Shown here: positions 11,131 to 24,100 of the stretch, piece after piece
How the letters are laid out: each line of letters starts with the position of its first letter
Position numbering within the stretch: the first letter of the stretch is position 1
Assembly (NCBI GenBank): GCA_030848705.1
Contig: CM061244.1
Span: 51,253,190-51,317,189, forward strand
From: Heracleum sosnowskyi
Lineage: Eukaryota; Streptophyta; Magnoliopsida; Apiales; Apiaceae
DNA: 64,000 nt
Direction: 5' to 3'
Program-made: the position numbers and the translations under genes
Notes under the pieces: generated by a model
Told to the model about the DNA's origin: nothing
What the model saw: the letters and a program-made list of their open reading frames with translations, nothing else
The model's database searches: none

Positions 11131-12167
11131 TGTTAGGAATATGTTGATTCTTGATGATAATTGTAAAAACACTTAGTAGATTTTGTATTAAGTTATTTTG
11201 TAACTGTCAACGAAATGGCATGCTTTGCAGTGTTTCGTTGACAGGAAGCTCATCAACGGAATGAGTGTTGTAGCAATTGCACTGTACAATACTTCACAGT
11301 TTGATATGCATTTGATGTATGTATTAGATAGGTTTCCTAAGTCATGTTGACTAAGTACTAGATAGGCAAAATAGGTTGGTTAATTGTAAGTATATCATGC
11401 CTTGTAATTTTGCCTAAGTGAAGACATGTCAACGGTATGAAGATTACTCTATCAACGGAACAAGGATACACCATCAACGGAATGAAGTTTACTCATCAAC
11501 GAAATGAAGTTTACTCATCAACGAAATGGAGAATAAAGATATCAACGAAACACATCTCCCTGCTATCAACGAATCATTATTGCTTTTCTGAATAGTTGAC
11601 AAAGTGATAGTGACAGTTTACTGAACAGATCTAAAGGTGATGTGGAAGTGTACTTTGCATTGGAAACCATTAAAATGGACATGGGGAATAAGGAAACATC
11701 CCAGTTTCCAATTGGGCTCTTGGGAGTGATCATAATAAGCATGAAGACAAAAGAAAGGATCTCCAAGGACCACTGGACAAAGGAATGAAAAGCAAACTAT
11801 TGGCGGTTATCTTTAGTGTACTTTGGAGTAGCCAAAAATAGTATTGTAAACTTGGGAATATATAACCAAGTGTAGCAGTTAGAAAGAAAAAGAGAAGAAA
11901 AACAAATAGTTTGTATTAGCTATCTTTGAGAGCATTCTTCTCTACAACTCTGTAACTGAGCAGCTGTGTACTTTTGTATCACAGATTATTTCCGCAATAA
12001 AAACACTTCAGTTGGATCATCAAACAATCCAACTGAATTATTTATATCTTGTGTTTTTGTTTATTCAGTTCAGTTTTATTTTATCATTGTTTTAAGTTCA
12101 AGAAAATATCAAGAATTGTATTCAACCCCCCCCTTCTACAATTCTGTTAGGTCATTTGGGATTAACA
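11131..12167 (+). repeat. 3' LTR of element A
   Basis: 1037 bp with TGTTA...TAACA ends. The first half (11200-11575) holds at least nine copies of TCAACGAAA, TCAACGGAA or TCAACGGTA, including a 12-bp-arm inverted repeat at about 11205-11243. A TATATAA stretch near 11859 is a probable TATA region. A poly-C run of eight lies near the end. Confidence 0.95.
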
Positions 12168-12690
12168 GTCTACAACCACCATTTTCAGCCAAGTGGCTTC
12201 AAGTCTTATCTAGGGTAATCTAACTGGATTTCGCCAGGTTGCATCCCTTTTATTCAATTTATACAAGGTCAAACAGTCAATGTGTAGCTTATTTTCCGTT
12301 TAAGATCTTAGATGTTTAGCAAACAGAGTCGTCTTCTCAATGATTATACATCAAAAAATCATATAACATTTGGACCAAGGTGAGATGTACCTGCCTCTGG
12401 AACTTCCAAAAGTCATTCATTTATATTGTTAAGACCTAAGCATAGTACGCATGAAAAATTCTTCTGATTTTCCTTTCTCTATTGAAAGGTAAGAATTAAA
12501 TAGTGCCAACCTTAGAAATTACAGTGGTGTTAAAAAATCTGTTGCTTACTCTGCAGACTCTCAATAAATCTGATGCTCATGCTTAAAAAAATGTGTATCT
12601 AAAGCTAGGCACAAATGGCAACGGTGAGAAAATAACATACTATCTACAAACTATTAATTTCATCAAGTAATGTGATTTTAAAAACTATTA
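12168..12690. other. AT-rich stretch, no gene seen
   Basis: Flank of element A. No coding potential, terminal motif or repeat recognised; it could be the Helitron 5' leader. Confidence 0.4.
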
Positions 12691-12694
12691 TGTA

Positions 12695-12890
12695 ATGTAG
12701 AGTGTTATATAGAGCCATTTCAATGCAAAAAATGTGTTTTGAAAAACAAATGTGAGCAAATGAGCAGCTAAACCCGTTCTTTGGTATTTCTCCCCAGGTA
12801 GAAATATATGTAACGTAGTGTATTATACAGAACCTTTTCATTACAAACAACGTGATTTGAAAAAAAAATGTGAACAAATGACTAGCTAAA
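12695..12890. repeat. Two-copy tandem repeat, 116-bp period
   Basis: 12695-12773 and 12811-12890 align at roughly 75-80 percent by eye (shared AATGTGANCAAATGA-type blocks). It merges on the right with the 360-bp repeats. Confidence 0.7.
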
Positions 12891-13800
12891 TTTAGATGAA
12901 TTTACGTGACTGTGGAATTGTTTTACCTGTTTTTCCCAGGCACCCCTTCGACCATGACCATGCCTGGACAAGTTGGCGGGACAAATAGCAGTACTTCTCG
13001 GAGTAACCCCTTGCCAGGTTTTACTGCCCTCTCGTCTTCAAATAAAAACTCCTGCTTGTAGATTTTGCCGATCTAGTTAATTTTTTTTTAATTGTCGATC
13101 AGATACCTAATTTTTTGTGTTTTGTTGAAATTAAATTGCCCTTGGTTACGTTATACATGGAGGAGGACACAGAAGTAAATGTGGCACATAAATGACAAAA
13201 AATGTGGCTTAGATTTGGGAAAAAAATAACAAAGGGCTAGATAGATTTGAAAGAATTTACGTGACTGGAAAAATGGTTTCCCAGTTTTTTCCGACCACCC
13301 CTTCGAGTGTGACCGTGTCTGGTCAAATTGGCGGGTAACTAGCAGTAGTTCTCAGACTAACCACTTGCCAGGTGTTAGTGCCCTGTAATCTTCAAATAAT
13401 AACTCATGTTTGTGGCTTTTGGCAATCAGATTAGTTTTGGAAACAATTGTGGACCACATGCCTGATATTTTGTGTTTTGGTTAATTTTAATTGCCCTTGG
13501 TTGCGTAATACATGAAAGGAAAACATAGAAGTAAACCTGGCACATGAATGAAAATAAAAATGTGGCTTGAATTTGGGGAAAGAAATATGAACAAATAAAT
13601 AGGTAAATTTGAATGAATTTATGTCACCGAAAGATTGTTTTACCTGCTTTGCTTTTTCCAGGCACCGCTTCAACCATGACCATGCCTGGTCAAGTTGGCG
13701 GGACATCTAGCAGTACTTTTCGGACTAGCCCGTTGCCAGGTAATACTGCCTCCCGATCTTCGAATAATAACTAATATTTGTAGCTTTAGTTGATCTAATT
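12850..13800 (+). repeat. Three-copy ~360-bp tandem repeat carrying exon-like cores
   Basis: Three units with cores at 12940-13017, about 13295-13371 and 13662-13739. Each has a pyrimidine tract, a 78-bp core (77 bp in the middle copy) and a following GT. The intronic parts also align (TTACGTGACTG-type block, GTGTTTTG block). The repeat therefore duplicates an exon with its introns. Confidence 0.8.
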
Positions 13801-16800
13801 TTTTTTTAGCCATTAGTCAGTTTAAGTGTACAATTTAATAACTCATGTTTCTTGGTAAGTTAAGCTATCTTTTAATCTAACTGTTAAATTTGGATGCCCT
13901 TGGTCATGACCTGTCGTTGTCATGTCAGGCCCAGAGACACCTCGGAAACGTAACAACATTGACAAGAGGAAGCAGGCATTTGGTAAGGTCATCAAATTGT
14001 TCTTCTGTACCCGTGCTGCGGGCTTGGCTCTGACTGCTGTGCCTTTGCTACAGCCGCCAACAATGTCGTTTTAAACTTGGGCATCCCAAATCAGGAGTGT
14101 GGATTCTGCCAGGCCTTGGTTTGGAGTGCTGAATTTACTGGTAGGCATGTGGGAGGCGGCCCAAAGGGGTATTCCATTTGCTGTGGTAAGGGCAAAGTAC
14201 AATTGCCACTACTACGAGAGCCACCTCCAGAGTTGCTACGACTCCTTACAGGTGGTGGTCGTGAGGGACAAATGTTTCGAAGGGAGATATGAACATACAA
14301 TAATATATTTGCGTTTGTATCATTCGGTGGAGATGTTGATAATTCTGTGAACTCTGGCCAGGGCCCATTTTTATTCCGCATCAGGGGTCATACATACCAT
14401 AGCATTGGTTCCTTATCTCCTCCTCCGGGGTGCACACCTAAATTTGCACAAATATACATGTATGATGCTCAAGAAGCACTCCAGTATCGCCTTCAATTTC
14501 CAGGGAGGGAAAACGCCTTGGCCGCTGCTACCATTTCATCATTATCTGAAATGCTTGAACGAGAGAATACATTGGTAGACATATTTAAATAGATTCGGGA
14601 ACGATTTCGTGATGTGGAGCAGGTGCCAATGCGTGTTACGCTGCTTGAAAGAAGGAGCAATGATGGTCGTTATATGAATCTACCAACTGCAAATGACTTT
14701 GAATTTGCAGCTCTTGTTCTTGACAATGACTTTGTGAATCATAGAGATATAGTTGTGGAGCACCGCAGAGGTGGGGTTCAAAGGATAACTGATTTGCACC
14801 CATGTTTTATGTCCTTGCAATACCCCCTTGTTGTTCACATACGGGGAAGATGGATATAGACTAAACATAAAACACAGGAACATTGATGGCTCTAGTGGTG
14901 GTAAAAATAACACAGTTAGCTCGCGGGAGTATTATGCGTTCAGATTCCAGTATCGACACTCCGAAGGCCACACTCTCTTACTTGGAGGTAGGTTGTTCTT
15001 GCAATTTGTTGTCGATGCTTGGTGTGCTGTAGAACGCAGCCGGTTACAATGGGTCCGCGACCATCAATCCATAATTAGGTCAGAATTATACAACAACCTT
15101 GTTGATAGTGTTCGGCACGGAGATGTGGCGGCTACAAATGTAGGCAAGCGTGTTGTATTGCCATCAAGTTTCACAGGAGGGTATAGATATATGCAACAAA
15201 ACTTTCAGGATTCGCTAGCTGTGTGCAGGGAGTATGGCCACCCTGATCTGTTCATTACTTTTACATGCAATCCAAAATGGGAAGAGATCAAATATGCAGT
15301 GGAACTTTGTGGTTCCACTGACGCTTCGGTACGACCAGATATAATTTCCCGGGTGTTCAAGCTGAAGCTAGATGCAATGATGTCTGATTTAACAAAATAT
15401 GATGTGTTGGGCCGCGTCGTAGCAGGTACTTATATTCATTACTATACTTTTTATGCGGCCGCAAAGTTCGTTCTGATTGAACATGATTGAACATCATTTC
15501 CTGGGTCATGCAAAAAAAATATTATTTTTCTTCTATGTGTTGCTTCTTTGCATACCCCTTTATGTATTCCTGACAGACTACCTCCCCCCAATTGTTGCTA
15601 TAGCGTATAAAAATCAAGAAATTAACATGAAATTAATAAATTTACCAGTCAATTATTTCTGATAAATTAACTTCTCCTAGGATTCAGTTTCCCCGCATTA
15701 ATTAGTTGATTGTTACAGATGCATCTAGAAAAGTTGCTGAGGTACCCTAAGTCTCAAATACAAAAAACATACGTTTATTTCTGGCGTCCTGCACTTGATT
15801 GCAACTAAATAAACAAAAAAATGAGGAATCGTAAAAGTTGATAACTTCGTGAAAAGTCCATTCCTAATGAACATATTACAATATTAGGTTGGTGATATAT
15901 ATGCTTGAGTCACCTAATCAGGATCAAAATTATGGATTTTGCCAGTGATGGTGACAATAAAGGTTACTCAAACTAAGCCTGGAATCCCAACATTTTAATT
16001 TGCAGCTTAGGCGTAGTTGTAGTTCTGCAGTGCAGTTGAATAGAGTCAATCTAATCAACCTCTGGTATAGTTTTATATTCACTGTGAAAAACAATTTAGA
16101 CAGTCTGTTTTTTTATTCAACAAGACCAGTGTTGTCCTATTATATACAACAAGGCCAGTGTTGTCCTTCGAGGGCCGTTTCTGATGGCACAAAAAATTAT
16201 AAAATACACAACATATTTTGGCAAGCAGATGAGAACTCGAAAATTTCAAAATAGTCAGGCATACTCAAGATTATTTAACACTGTTAAGAATAATAGTTTT
16301 GAAAAAACTTAAAAACAAATTAGATTATGATGCTTCAACCCAACTCAAGGTCATTTAACTATTCTTGCTACTCCCATCTGATCAGATGGATGGTCCCTTC
16401 CACGCATCAAACAAAAAAAGGTTTATTTCATATAGATCAGGGTAACAGGCCAATATTTCTTAGTTTTCAGTGTTGACTACTTTCTATTCCTGCATGTGCA
16501 CACAAGTGTTTAATAATATGGAAGTAGACTGGTAGTAGATAGGTTAACAACTGTTAAGTATTGCTTTAGACACAGGAACTTACAGCTGGAAACTTCCAAC
16601 TATAAGGTTGCCGATCTCCTGTTTAACTGAATATGTCAGTGTATAATTTGCTGAATATTCGATTGCCCTTGGGGTAGATGTGCGATAACAATTGGTAAAA
16701 CATGTTACACCAAAAACTATGTTGAATTAAATACCCAATAAACATTAGACCACCTTATAGTTAACATAATCTTTCGAGCCATGTGGTTAGCTTCACAAAC

Positions 16801-19800
16801 GTTTTAAGTCTCCTAAATGACACACAATGCTTGGGATGGCCAAATAGTACTTTTTTTTATTACTTTTATTCTATTCAATCACTTTGTGCTTCCCCTAATG
16901 TTTTAAACCAACCTAGGTTTTAACCAAATTAGATAGGATTAGAATTCAACACCTACGTATGCTCAGTCTGTGCATTCTTGTTTCAATTATAAGAACCTGA
17001 CAACAGCTAGATTAAAAAGTAAGCTCCAAACGAAGTGTTCATGAGGTAAGTAGAATAATGCTGCTTCATATATGATTCCCAACTTCGAGGGGGACTAGGA
17101 AATTTTATTTTATTACTACTAGTGCATTTTATAGAGCCAACTTCAACATATTTCTCCATGCATAATGCCTTGCAGCGGTGTACACTGTTGAGTTCCAAAA
17201 ACATGGTCTACCGCATGCCCATATTGTTCTCTGGTTGGCTGATGCAGACAAATTGAAGACCCCGGAGGATATTGACACTATTATATGTGCTGAGATACCC
17301 GACAAGGAAACTGACAGTGTAGGGTACCCAGCAGTCTCGCAACTTATGATGCATGGGCCATGTGGAGATGCAAATCCGAAATGTCCCTGCATGTTTAAGG
17401 GCATTTGTACAAAATTTTATCCAAAACCTTTTAGCGACAGCACCTGCGTGAACAAGGATGGGTACGCTATGTATAGAAGAAGAAATACAAACAGAACGGT
17501 GGAATGTAACAAAATTCTTCCTGACAACAGGTTTGCAACTGCTTATTACAATTTTAGTGTTCAGATGAGTTTCAATCTTTTTCAAAAACTGTTTGGAAAT
17601 AGGGCTCCTTGCTTACACCAGTCTATTTCAAACCACTTATAACAGGCATGTTGTTCCTTATAACCGTGGATTACTTGTTAAATATCAAGCCCACGTTAAC
17701 ATTGAATGGTGTAATCGGTCTCAATCCATCAAGTACCTTTTCAAGTACATCGGAAAAGGGCCAGACACTGCTACAACCGTTATGGAATCAGCATCAGGGG
17801 GCGTAGATTTTGGGTCTGTCGCACATGAGAATACTAGAGCTGTAGAGGGAGATGAAATTAAGAATTATCTTTCATGCCTCTATGTTTCTACAGATGAGGC
17901 GTCTTTGCGGATATTTGAATTCCCTATCCACCATAGAGAACCATATGTGCAACGCTTGTACTTCCACCTGGAAAATGAACAGGAAGTAATGTTTCGTGAT
18001 AATGAGACACTGCCTGAAGTTGTGGACCGAGTTGATCCTAATGGAACTATGTTCACGCAGTGGTTAGCAAACAATTGTTCTGATGCATTGGGCAGGCACC
18101 TTACATTTGTCGAGTACCCAAAATACTACCGATGGGATGCATCTGCAAAGCGCTGGTTTCACCGAAAACAAAATATTAATGTTGTCGGCCGTATGGTATA
18201 TGCGCACCCTGCATGTAGAGAGCGTTTCTATATGCGCTTGTTGCTGAATTTTGTTGCAAGAGCACAAACATTTGCAGATATTCGAATGGTAGATGGAGTT
18301 GTGTACGACACTTACAAAGAGGCCTGCTTCCATAGGGGTCTCCTCGAGTCTGATAAAGAATGGCACATTGCACTTGATGATTCTGCCGTTTATGCTGGTG
18401 CTTCACACCTCCGTGATCTGTTTGTCACGCTTTTGATTTTTTGTGAGGTCGGCGACCCAGCAATGCTTTGGGAAAAACATTGGCATCAGTTATCTGATGA
18501 TATCGAGTACAATCGTAGAAGGCTCTTACATTCCCCAAATCTCCAAATCGGGGATGAGGACAAAAAAATGCTAGCTCTTGAAGCAATAACCCAATTGCTG
18601 AAACAACATGGAAAGTCTTTAGACGATTACCCAGGTATGCCCAAACTTAATGTAAGAGGTATTTCTCATTTTAAAAATGAATTGTTGTTGGAGGAAATGA
18701 TGTACAATCGGGGTGATCTCCGGAGCCAAGCAATGGACAGGCTTGGTTGCTTGAACCATATGCAACGCACCGTATATGACCGAGTGCTTGAATCTACTGC
18801 CTCAAATGCAGGGGGGATGTTTTTTGTTTATGGTCACGGTGGAACCGGGAAAACATTCTTGTGGTCAACTATAATTACGTTAAGAAGCGAGGGCAAGATT
18901 GTGTTGGCTGTTGCAGGTTCTGGTATAGCTTCTCTGCTGATAGAGGGTGGGCGGACAACTCACTCTCACTTTAAAATACCAATCGATGCTGATGAATTTA
19001 CTTGTTGCGATATTAAAAAGAACACTCACCTGGCTGAACTTATATGTAGAACAAGCCTTGTTGTTTGGGATGAGGCACCTATGACCCATCGTCATGTGTT
19101 TGAGGCAGTTGACCGCACATTTCAAGATATACTCACTAAAGTCAATCCAAACGAACGTTCAATGCCTTTTGGTGGGCTGACAATGCTCCTAGGTGGCGAT
19201 TTTCGGCAAGTCCTGCATGTGCTACCTAAAAGGGGGCGCGAAGAAATTGTCGAAGCGAGTATATGTAAATCTCCCTTATGGCAGCATTGTAAAATTTTCC
19301 AACTTCTTGACAACATGCGCATAGATAAGGATGTTCCGCCAGTGACAATTGATGGTAGAAAGATTTCATTTTCAACCTGGGTATTGAGCTTGGGCAATGG
19401 ATCCGAGAGGACTACTCCTCTCGACAATGAGAACGATCCTTCGTGGGTTAGGATACCCGATGAGGTATGCACTATATATATTACATGTACTACTTGATCA
19501 TTAAATGTATGTGTAGCTATGTGGTTTGTGCTGTTTTACAGAGGTGTTCCCTGTGTATTTAGGAGGCATAACATATTGTGCATTTAGGAGGAATAACATA
19601 TTTCACAGGCTTTTCATAAAAGGTTTCTGCTGGTTTGTAAAATTTAATTACCTTGTGAACACAGGTTCAGGTAAAATATACTGGCGATCCAGTTGACGTG
19701 ATGGTTGATGAAATATACGCTGAACTCCACCTGAAATACAAAGATGTTGAATACTTGCGGGATCGAGCCATCCTAACACCCTTGAATGAAAATGTGGGAA

Positions 19801-20415
19801 TAATCAATAAAAAAGTCTTGGATCGGTTGTCTGGTGAATCAAAAATATACAAAAGCTGTGACACCATTTGCAAGGGATCTTCAACTAGTGACAGCGCTGA
19901 GGTATTATACCCCCCTCGAATATCTCAATTCTCTAAAATTTAGCGGCCTACCAAATCACGAACTAGAGTTAAAAGTTGGGGCTCCAATAATGTTGCTTAG
20001 GAATTTAAATCCCAAGAAAGGTTTGTGTAATGGCACACGACTAATAGTGACCCGCTGCTATCCATTTCTACTTGAAGCCTTGATTATAACTGGTAACAAA
20101 ATTGGAGAATTGATGTATATACCAAGGATACGTATGACCCCAGCTGATAAAACATTGCCTTTTGTTCTGAAAAGGAAACAGTTTCCAGTTTCTGTGAGCT
20201 ATGCAATGACTATTAATAAAAGCCAAGGGCAGACTGTCAGAAACGTGGGCTTATACCTTCCTGACCCAGTTTTTAGCCATGGCCAATACTACGTGGCTGT
20301 ATCTAGAGTGACCTCTCCAAAAGGTCTTAGAATAGTTTGTGTGGATGAAGATCCGAAATTCGCTGGCTATACTAAAAACATTGTATACCGGGAAATTTTT
20401 AATGATTTACCGTAA
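12940..20415 (+). pseudogene. Helitron RepHel (HUH Rep plus PIF1-like helicase), multi-exon, degraded
   Basis: Exon model from GT-AG sites and frame: 12940-13017, 13295-13371 (broken copy), 13662-13739, 13929-13982, 14054-15425, 17176-17530, 17646-19464, 19665-20415. Every junction checked restores the family reading frame. Rep motifs: FITFTCNPKW (about 15255), the HUH motif GLPHAHIVLWL (about 17202), and the two-tyrosine motif KYLFKYIGKG (about 17732). Helicase motifs: Walker A GHGGTGKT (about 18835), VVWDEAP (about 19060), GGDFRQVL (about 19195), INKSQGQT (about 20215), YVAVSR (about 20290). Lesions: TGA at 14290-14292, TAG at 14590-14592, a frameshift near 14830, and a frameshift in the C-run at 19911-19915. 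In other plant Helitrons this protein nicks and unwinds DNA for rolling-circle transposition. This copy cannot make a full protein, though all the catalytic motifs survive. Confidence 0.9.
15426..17175 (+). other. Large intron of RepHel (1750 bp)
   Basis: Donor GCAG|GTACTT and acceptor CCTTGCAG|CGG split the segment just before the HUH motif. Joining the codon halves gives an alanine in the expected context. The intron is AT-rich, with no gene seen inside. Confidence 0.85.
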
Positions 20416-21127
20416 GGGTTGATATGGAGTTTTTTGCCTCGCTTTCTTACCGTACTTCTCAGTTCTTTCATTTTACACATATCAAAACTAAGCTTGTTGC
20501 ATGGTCCAAGATCTTTACCTGATCGTTTTTGTGGCACTTTCTTACATAAAAAAATCTGGCATAAGTAACTTCGGGTTCAATTAAAGAAATCCGTATACAC
20601 AACACATGAAAGAAAACATATATAATAGAACACAAAATAAATAATAAAAATAGCTAGAATTATGCAACCTCAGAGGATTAAAAGAACATTAAAAGAGGGG
20701 AAAAAAACTTGCAAAGCACTAGAAAAAATTACCCGGGCAAAACTCAAAAATGCAATTTTGTGAGACTAAAGTGAAAAACAGGAAATATGTAAAATTATTG
20801 AACACAAAAATCCAAAAAAAACAACAATTTTCTTTAGCCACGCATTATAACTTCGGCAACAATTAAAAAAATGAAAAAACTACAAAAATTATAAAATATG
20901 TTTTCCTGTATGGAAAATATTATGTAAATGACCCCATGTGACTCACATAAGGGGAAGTTATTATTTTTTTAATTGCGTTGTAGACACAAAGTAAACTTAT
21001 ACCAGCTTGGGCCCATGTCAAACCTTACACATTCTATCATTAACTACGTATAAGTTACATGAGGAAAGCCATAACTTGTCTGAAAGTCTGAGAGTTGCGG
21101 CCTTGTTATCTCATCTGTATTATTTCC
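20416..21127. other. AT-rich spacer between RepHel and first RPA-like gene
   Basis: Many A-runs, no coding potential. It presumably holds the RepHel 3' end and the promoter of the next gene; nothing specific is recognisable. Confidence 0.4.
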
Positions 21128-24100
21128 ATGGCACTTAGGTGGCTTAGCAATGCCACAACCAGTTGCAAACTTGTCTCTGCACTTAGTTTTGGGCTCCAAG
21201 AAGAAACTATAAAGGTGCGTGTCATCCGGCTTTGGAATGGCATATCTTATCATGCATCTGAGGAGGCCGCTGCCTATTTCATCCTCCTTGACGAAGAGGT
21301 AATAATATTTGATGGCACTCTTCTGCACAAACAAACACTTGTTGTTGGACCAAATGTCACTAAAAAAATTAATCCTTCTCTGAACCAGGACAATCAAACC
21401 CTGGCCTTGTCACAACTAACAGGTAGGGCTCGATTCGTGGCCAAGGTGCATGAGGGGTTGGTTTATTACATAACCAACTTTAAAATAGTTGCTGGACCAC
21501 CCAAGTGGAACCCGGTTATTGCAGGGAAGGTGATACTCTTACATACCCAGACAAAGGCATGGCCTTGCTATGATAGTTGTTCCATTGCCAGGATGAAGTT
21601 TGTTCTCATCCCATTTCCAACTATTGCTACTCGATTGGAAGACATGACAGCCTTGCTTGGTTAGTCGCTAAATTTACGTAGTTTATTGCCTACTCTATGT
21701 TCTTGTAAGTTGTAAGACATAATTGCATCTATTTATTTAGCGGATTTGTCACTAGATGTGAGCGGGGTCATATACACTGTGGGAAACATCAAACATAACA
21801 ATCATGGCGTACAAAAGTTAGGCATACAGCTAATAGACGAAAGGTACACTTGGTGCTCTGCCTTATATAAACTACTCCTATTGTTAGTTTTAGAATACCT
21901 CTACTTAGTCAGCATCATATTTGTTAGCTGCTATAATTGACAAGTTATCCCCTTCTCATGCAGGGGCGTTGTTATAACCGTATCACTGTGGGGATTTAAG
22001 GCAACCCAATTTGACATCAACTTCAGTATTTACTGGCAGAAAAACGTGGTGCTGGTTGTAACTGGCTTGATGCCCAAATGTAACGGCGGTAAGACCTCAT
22101 GCTTGATTCAGAAACACTCCATCTGTTGTCTGTTATTATAATTTATGCCATGTATATACATTATTCGTAGCATTTTTAAAAAAATATATATAACCAAAAA
22201 ACATAAGATACAAAGCTGTTAGACAAAATTTAATTTGAAGATTGAAAATTGAACCACCAGTTTTGCTTATATGATTATGTTGAGAGGTATACACCGAATA
22301 AATTCCGTTCATAACAGTAATATTAATATGAATAATAAAAAAATTGAGCCTATGTCATTAATTATCAAGTTGAATTAAATTTTATCATTGACACTTGCCC
22401 GATGACAAAGCCAACTGAGGCAAATTAAATATAAATGTGAGTAACATTAATAGGACGTGTCCTGGAACAAATGAAAACATAGCTACATGATGAACAAAAT
22501 AAGGAGAGGCTTTAGCATCACAGGCATATGTGTACTTGAACATAATGTTCCTGGTGTGTTTCCTGTCATTCTACGCACAGACAAAGGAACGTTACTTGTG
22601 TGCATTCTGCTCCAGTAGAACCCGGGGAGGTGCTCTGAACCAATGATCTCATCATCCTTGCCTTGAAATCGGTCTATCCTGTAATGTTTGTTGCCATTTA
22701 AATCTAAATATTTTTAGCACCCTGAAAAAAGAGTTATGCATTTCAATTAATTTATGCCAGTTTAGCTCTCACCTGCAAATGGTTTGTGTGATCAACTTTG
22801 TTCTGAATATATTTAGTTACTTTTGAACGAGTATTATCCTCTGTCTAATTCTAAACATGACAAATTGCATCATCGCTGTGTGATCTTAGGCTATAGTTAA
22901 TGTTGATTGAAATACAGACCCTATTTATGTCAACATGCATAAATAGTATGGGCCAATTTTGTTTTTTTAATCAAGAATCTATTTTGTGGACACCATATAA
23001 AGGTCTGATAAAATTTAGCAAGTGATATTGTTGATGCCTAGACATATGCTCAGAAAATGATTGATATACAAGGAGTCTGGAGAATTGTCATAGTCGGTGA
23101 CAAAGATAGGGACAAAAAAGAATTCATGATATGTAGGCAAGAGTGGAGATGTTGGCTGCTCTTAATGTATTGACATTTACATGTATCTGTGTAAAAATGA
23201 AGGTTCAGCATTAATCTTCCGTAAGTTACTATCCTTATTTAGACTCCAGTACTATGACTCGCACAATAAATAGAGGGAACTCCTGCAAGTATAAATTTTC
23301 AGCTATAATAATTAACAAGAGCCTTTCTGTTTAAAAAGATTAAATCATTACAAATGTCATGGACTATTGGGTAAAGAACTGGAAACGGCAGAACTTGAGG
23401 TTGCGGTATCTTGTAAAAGAATTGGTCTATAAAGTCTTATGTAAAACTTATATCGATGTCTATTGTGTATACATGATTGTTTGTAGTCAATGTTAATTTA
23501 GACAAAATGATGATTTAATGTTGTTATATAGTTGCCAGAAAATAGAAATCCTGCCTGCTTTTGGACTGAATCATTATTATTAGCCTTTTTAAATCTTATA
23601 TCTATACCTATTGTGTATCCATGACTATTTGTACGCAGGGCAGTGTAAATTTAGACAAATGGTCATTTACTGTTGTTTTATGATTACCGGACAACATGCT
23701 TGCCTTCTGATCTAATCATTATTATTGAGTCTTAAGTAAATCTTATATCAATGCGTTTGTGTATGCGTGATTGTTTGTAGCCTGTAGGCAATGGTAATTT
23801 AGACAAATAATACCTTAAGGCTATTGGGTTGGTTACTTGGTTATATCATGATCGTCTTTGACAATAAGTTTTAGTCATCTTTTGTAGTCGTTCTATTTTA
23901 ATTTGAACGTCAAGGAATGTGCAATTTTAAATTTGTCAGAGGTAAGTCTGCATGACTGCGTGTCTTATGCATGTGCAGGAAATATTTGGTTAGCATCAAC
24001 ATCAGCTACGACATTCTATTTTAACCCAACATACAAACCGCTAGAAAAAGTTGGGAGCATTATTGCATCCAGGTATGGCGAATTTATTTGCAAACTTCCA

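Larger units (their letters stand above)
1..12167 (+). mobile_element. Ty1/copia retrotransposon, Sirevirus-like, element A (left end outside window)
   Basis: Order seen: LTR, tRNA-Met primer site, gag, protease-integrase-RT-RNase H, spacer, long third ORF, polypurine tract, LTR. Integrase before reverse transcriptase is the copia order. A third ORF downstream of RNase H, about 1-kb LTRs and a large gag with two zinc knuckles are features of the Sirevirus lineage. The first base of the window matches position 11867 of the 3' LTR, so about 735 bp of the 5' LTR lie outside. The two LTRs differ by two substitutions and one C-run length change over about 301 shared bases, so insertion is recent. 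The element is not autonomous as it stands, because gag lacks its start and integrase is frameshifted. The 3' flank begins GTCTA; the matching target copy lies outside the window. Confidence 0.93.

Noticed and set aside
12850..13800. Regular repeats as a CRISPR-like or satellite array
   Set aside because: Only three diverged units, eukaryotic context, and the repeat cores behave as exons.
17208..17585. 125-codon minus-strand ORF inside Rep
   Set aside because: Antisense shadow of the exon with the HUH motif.
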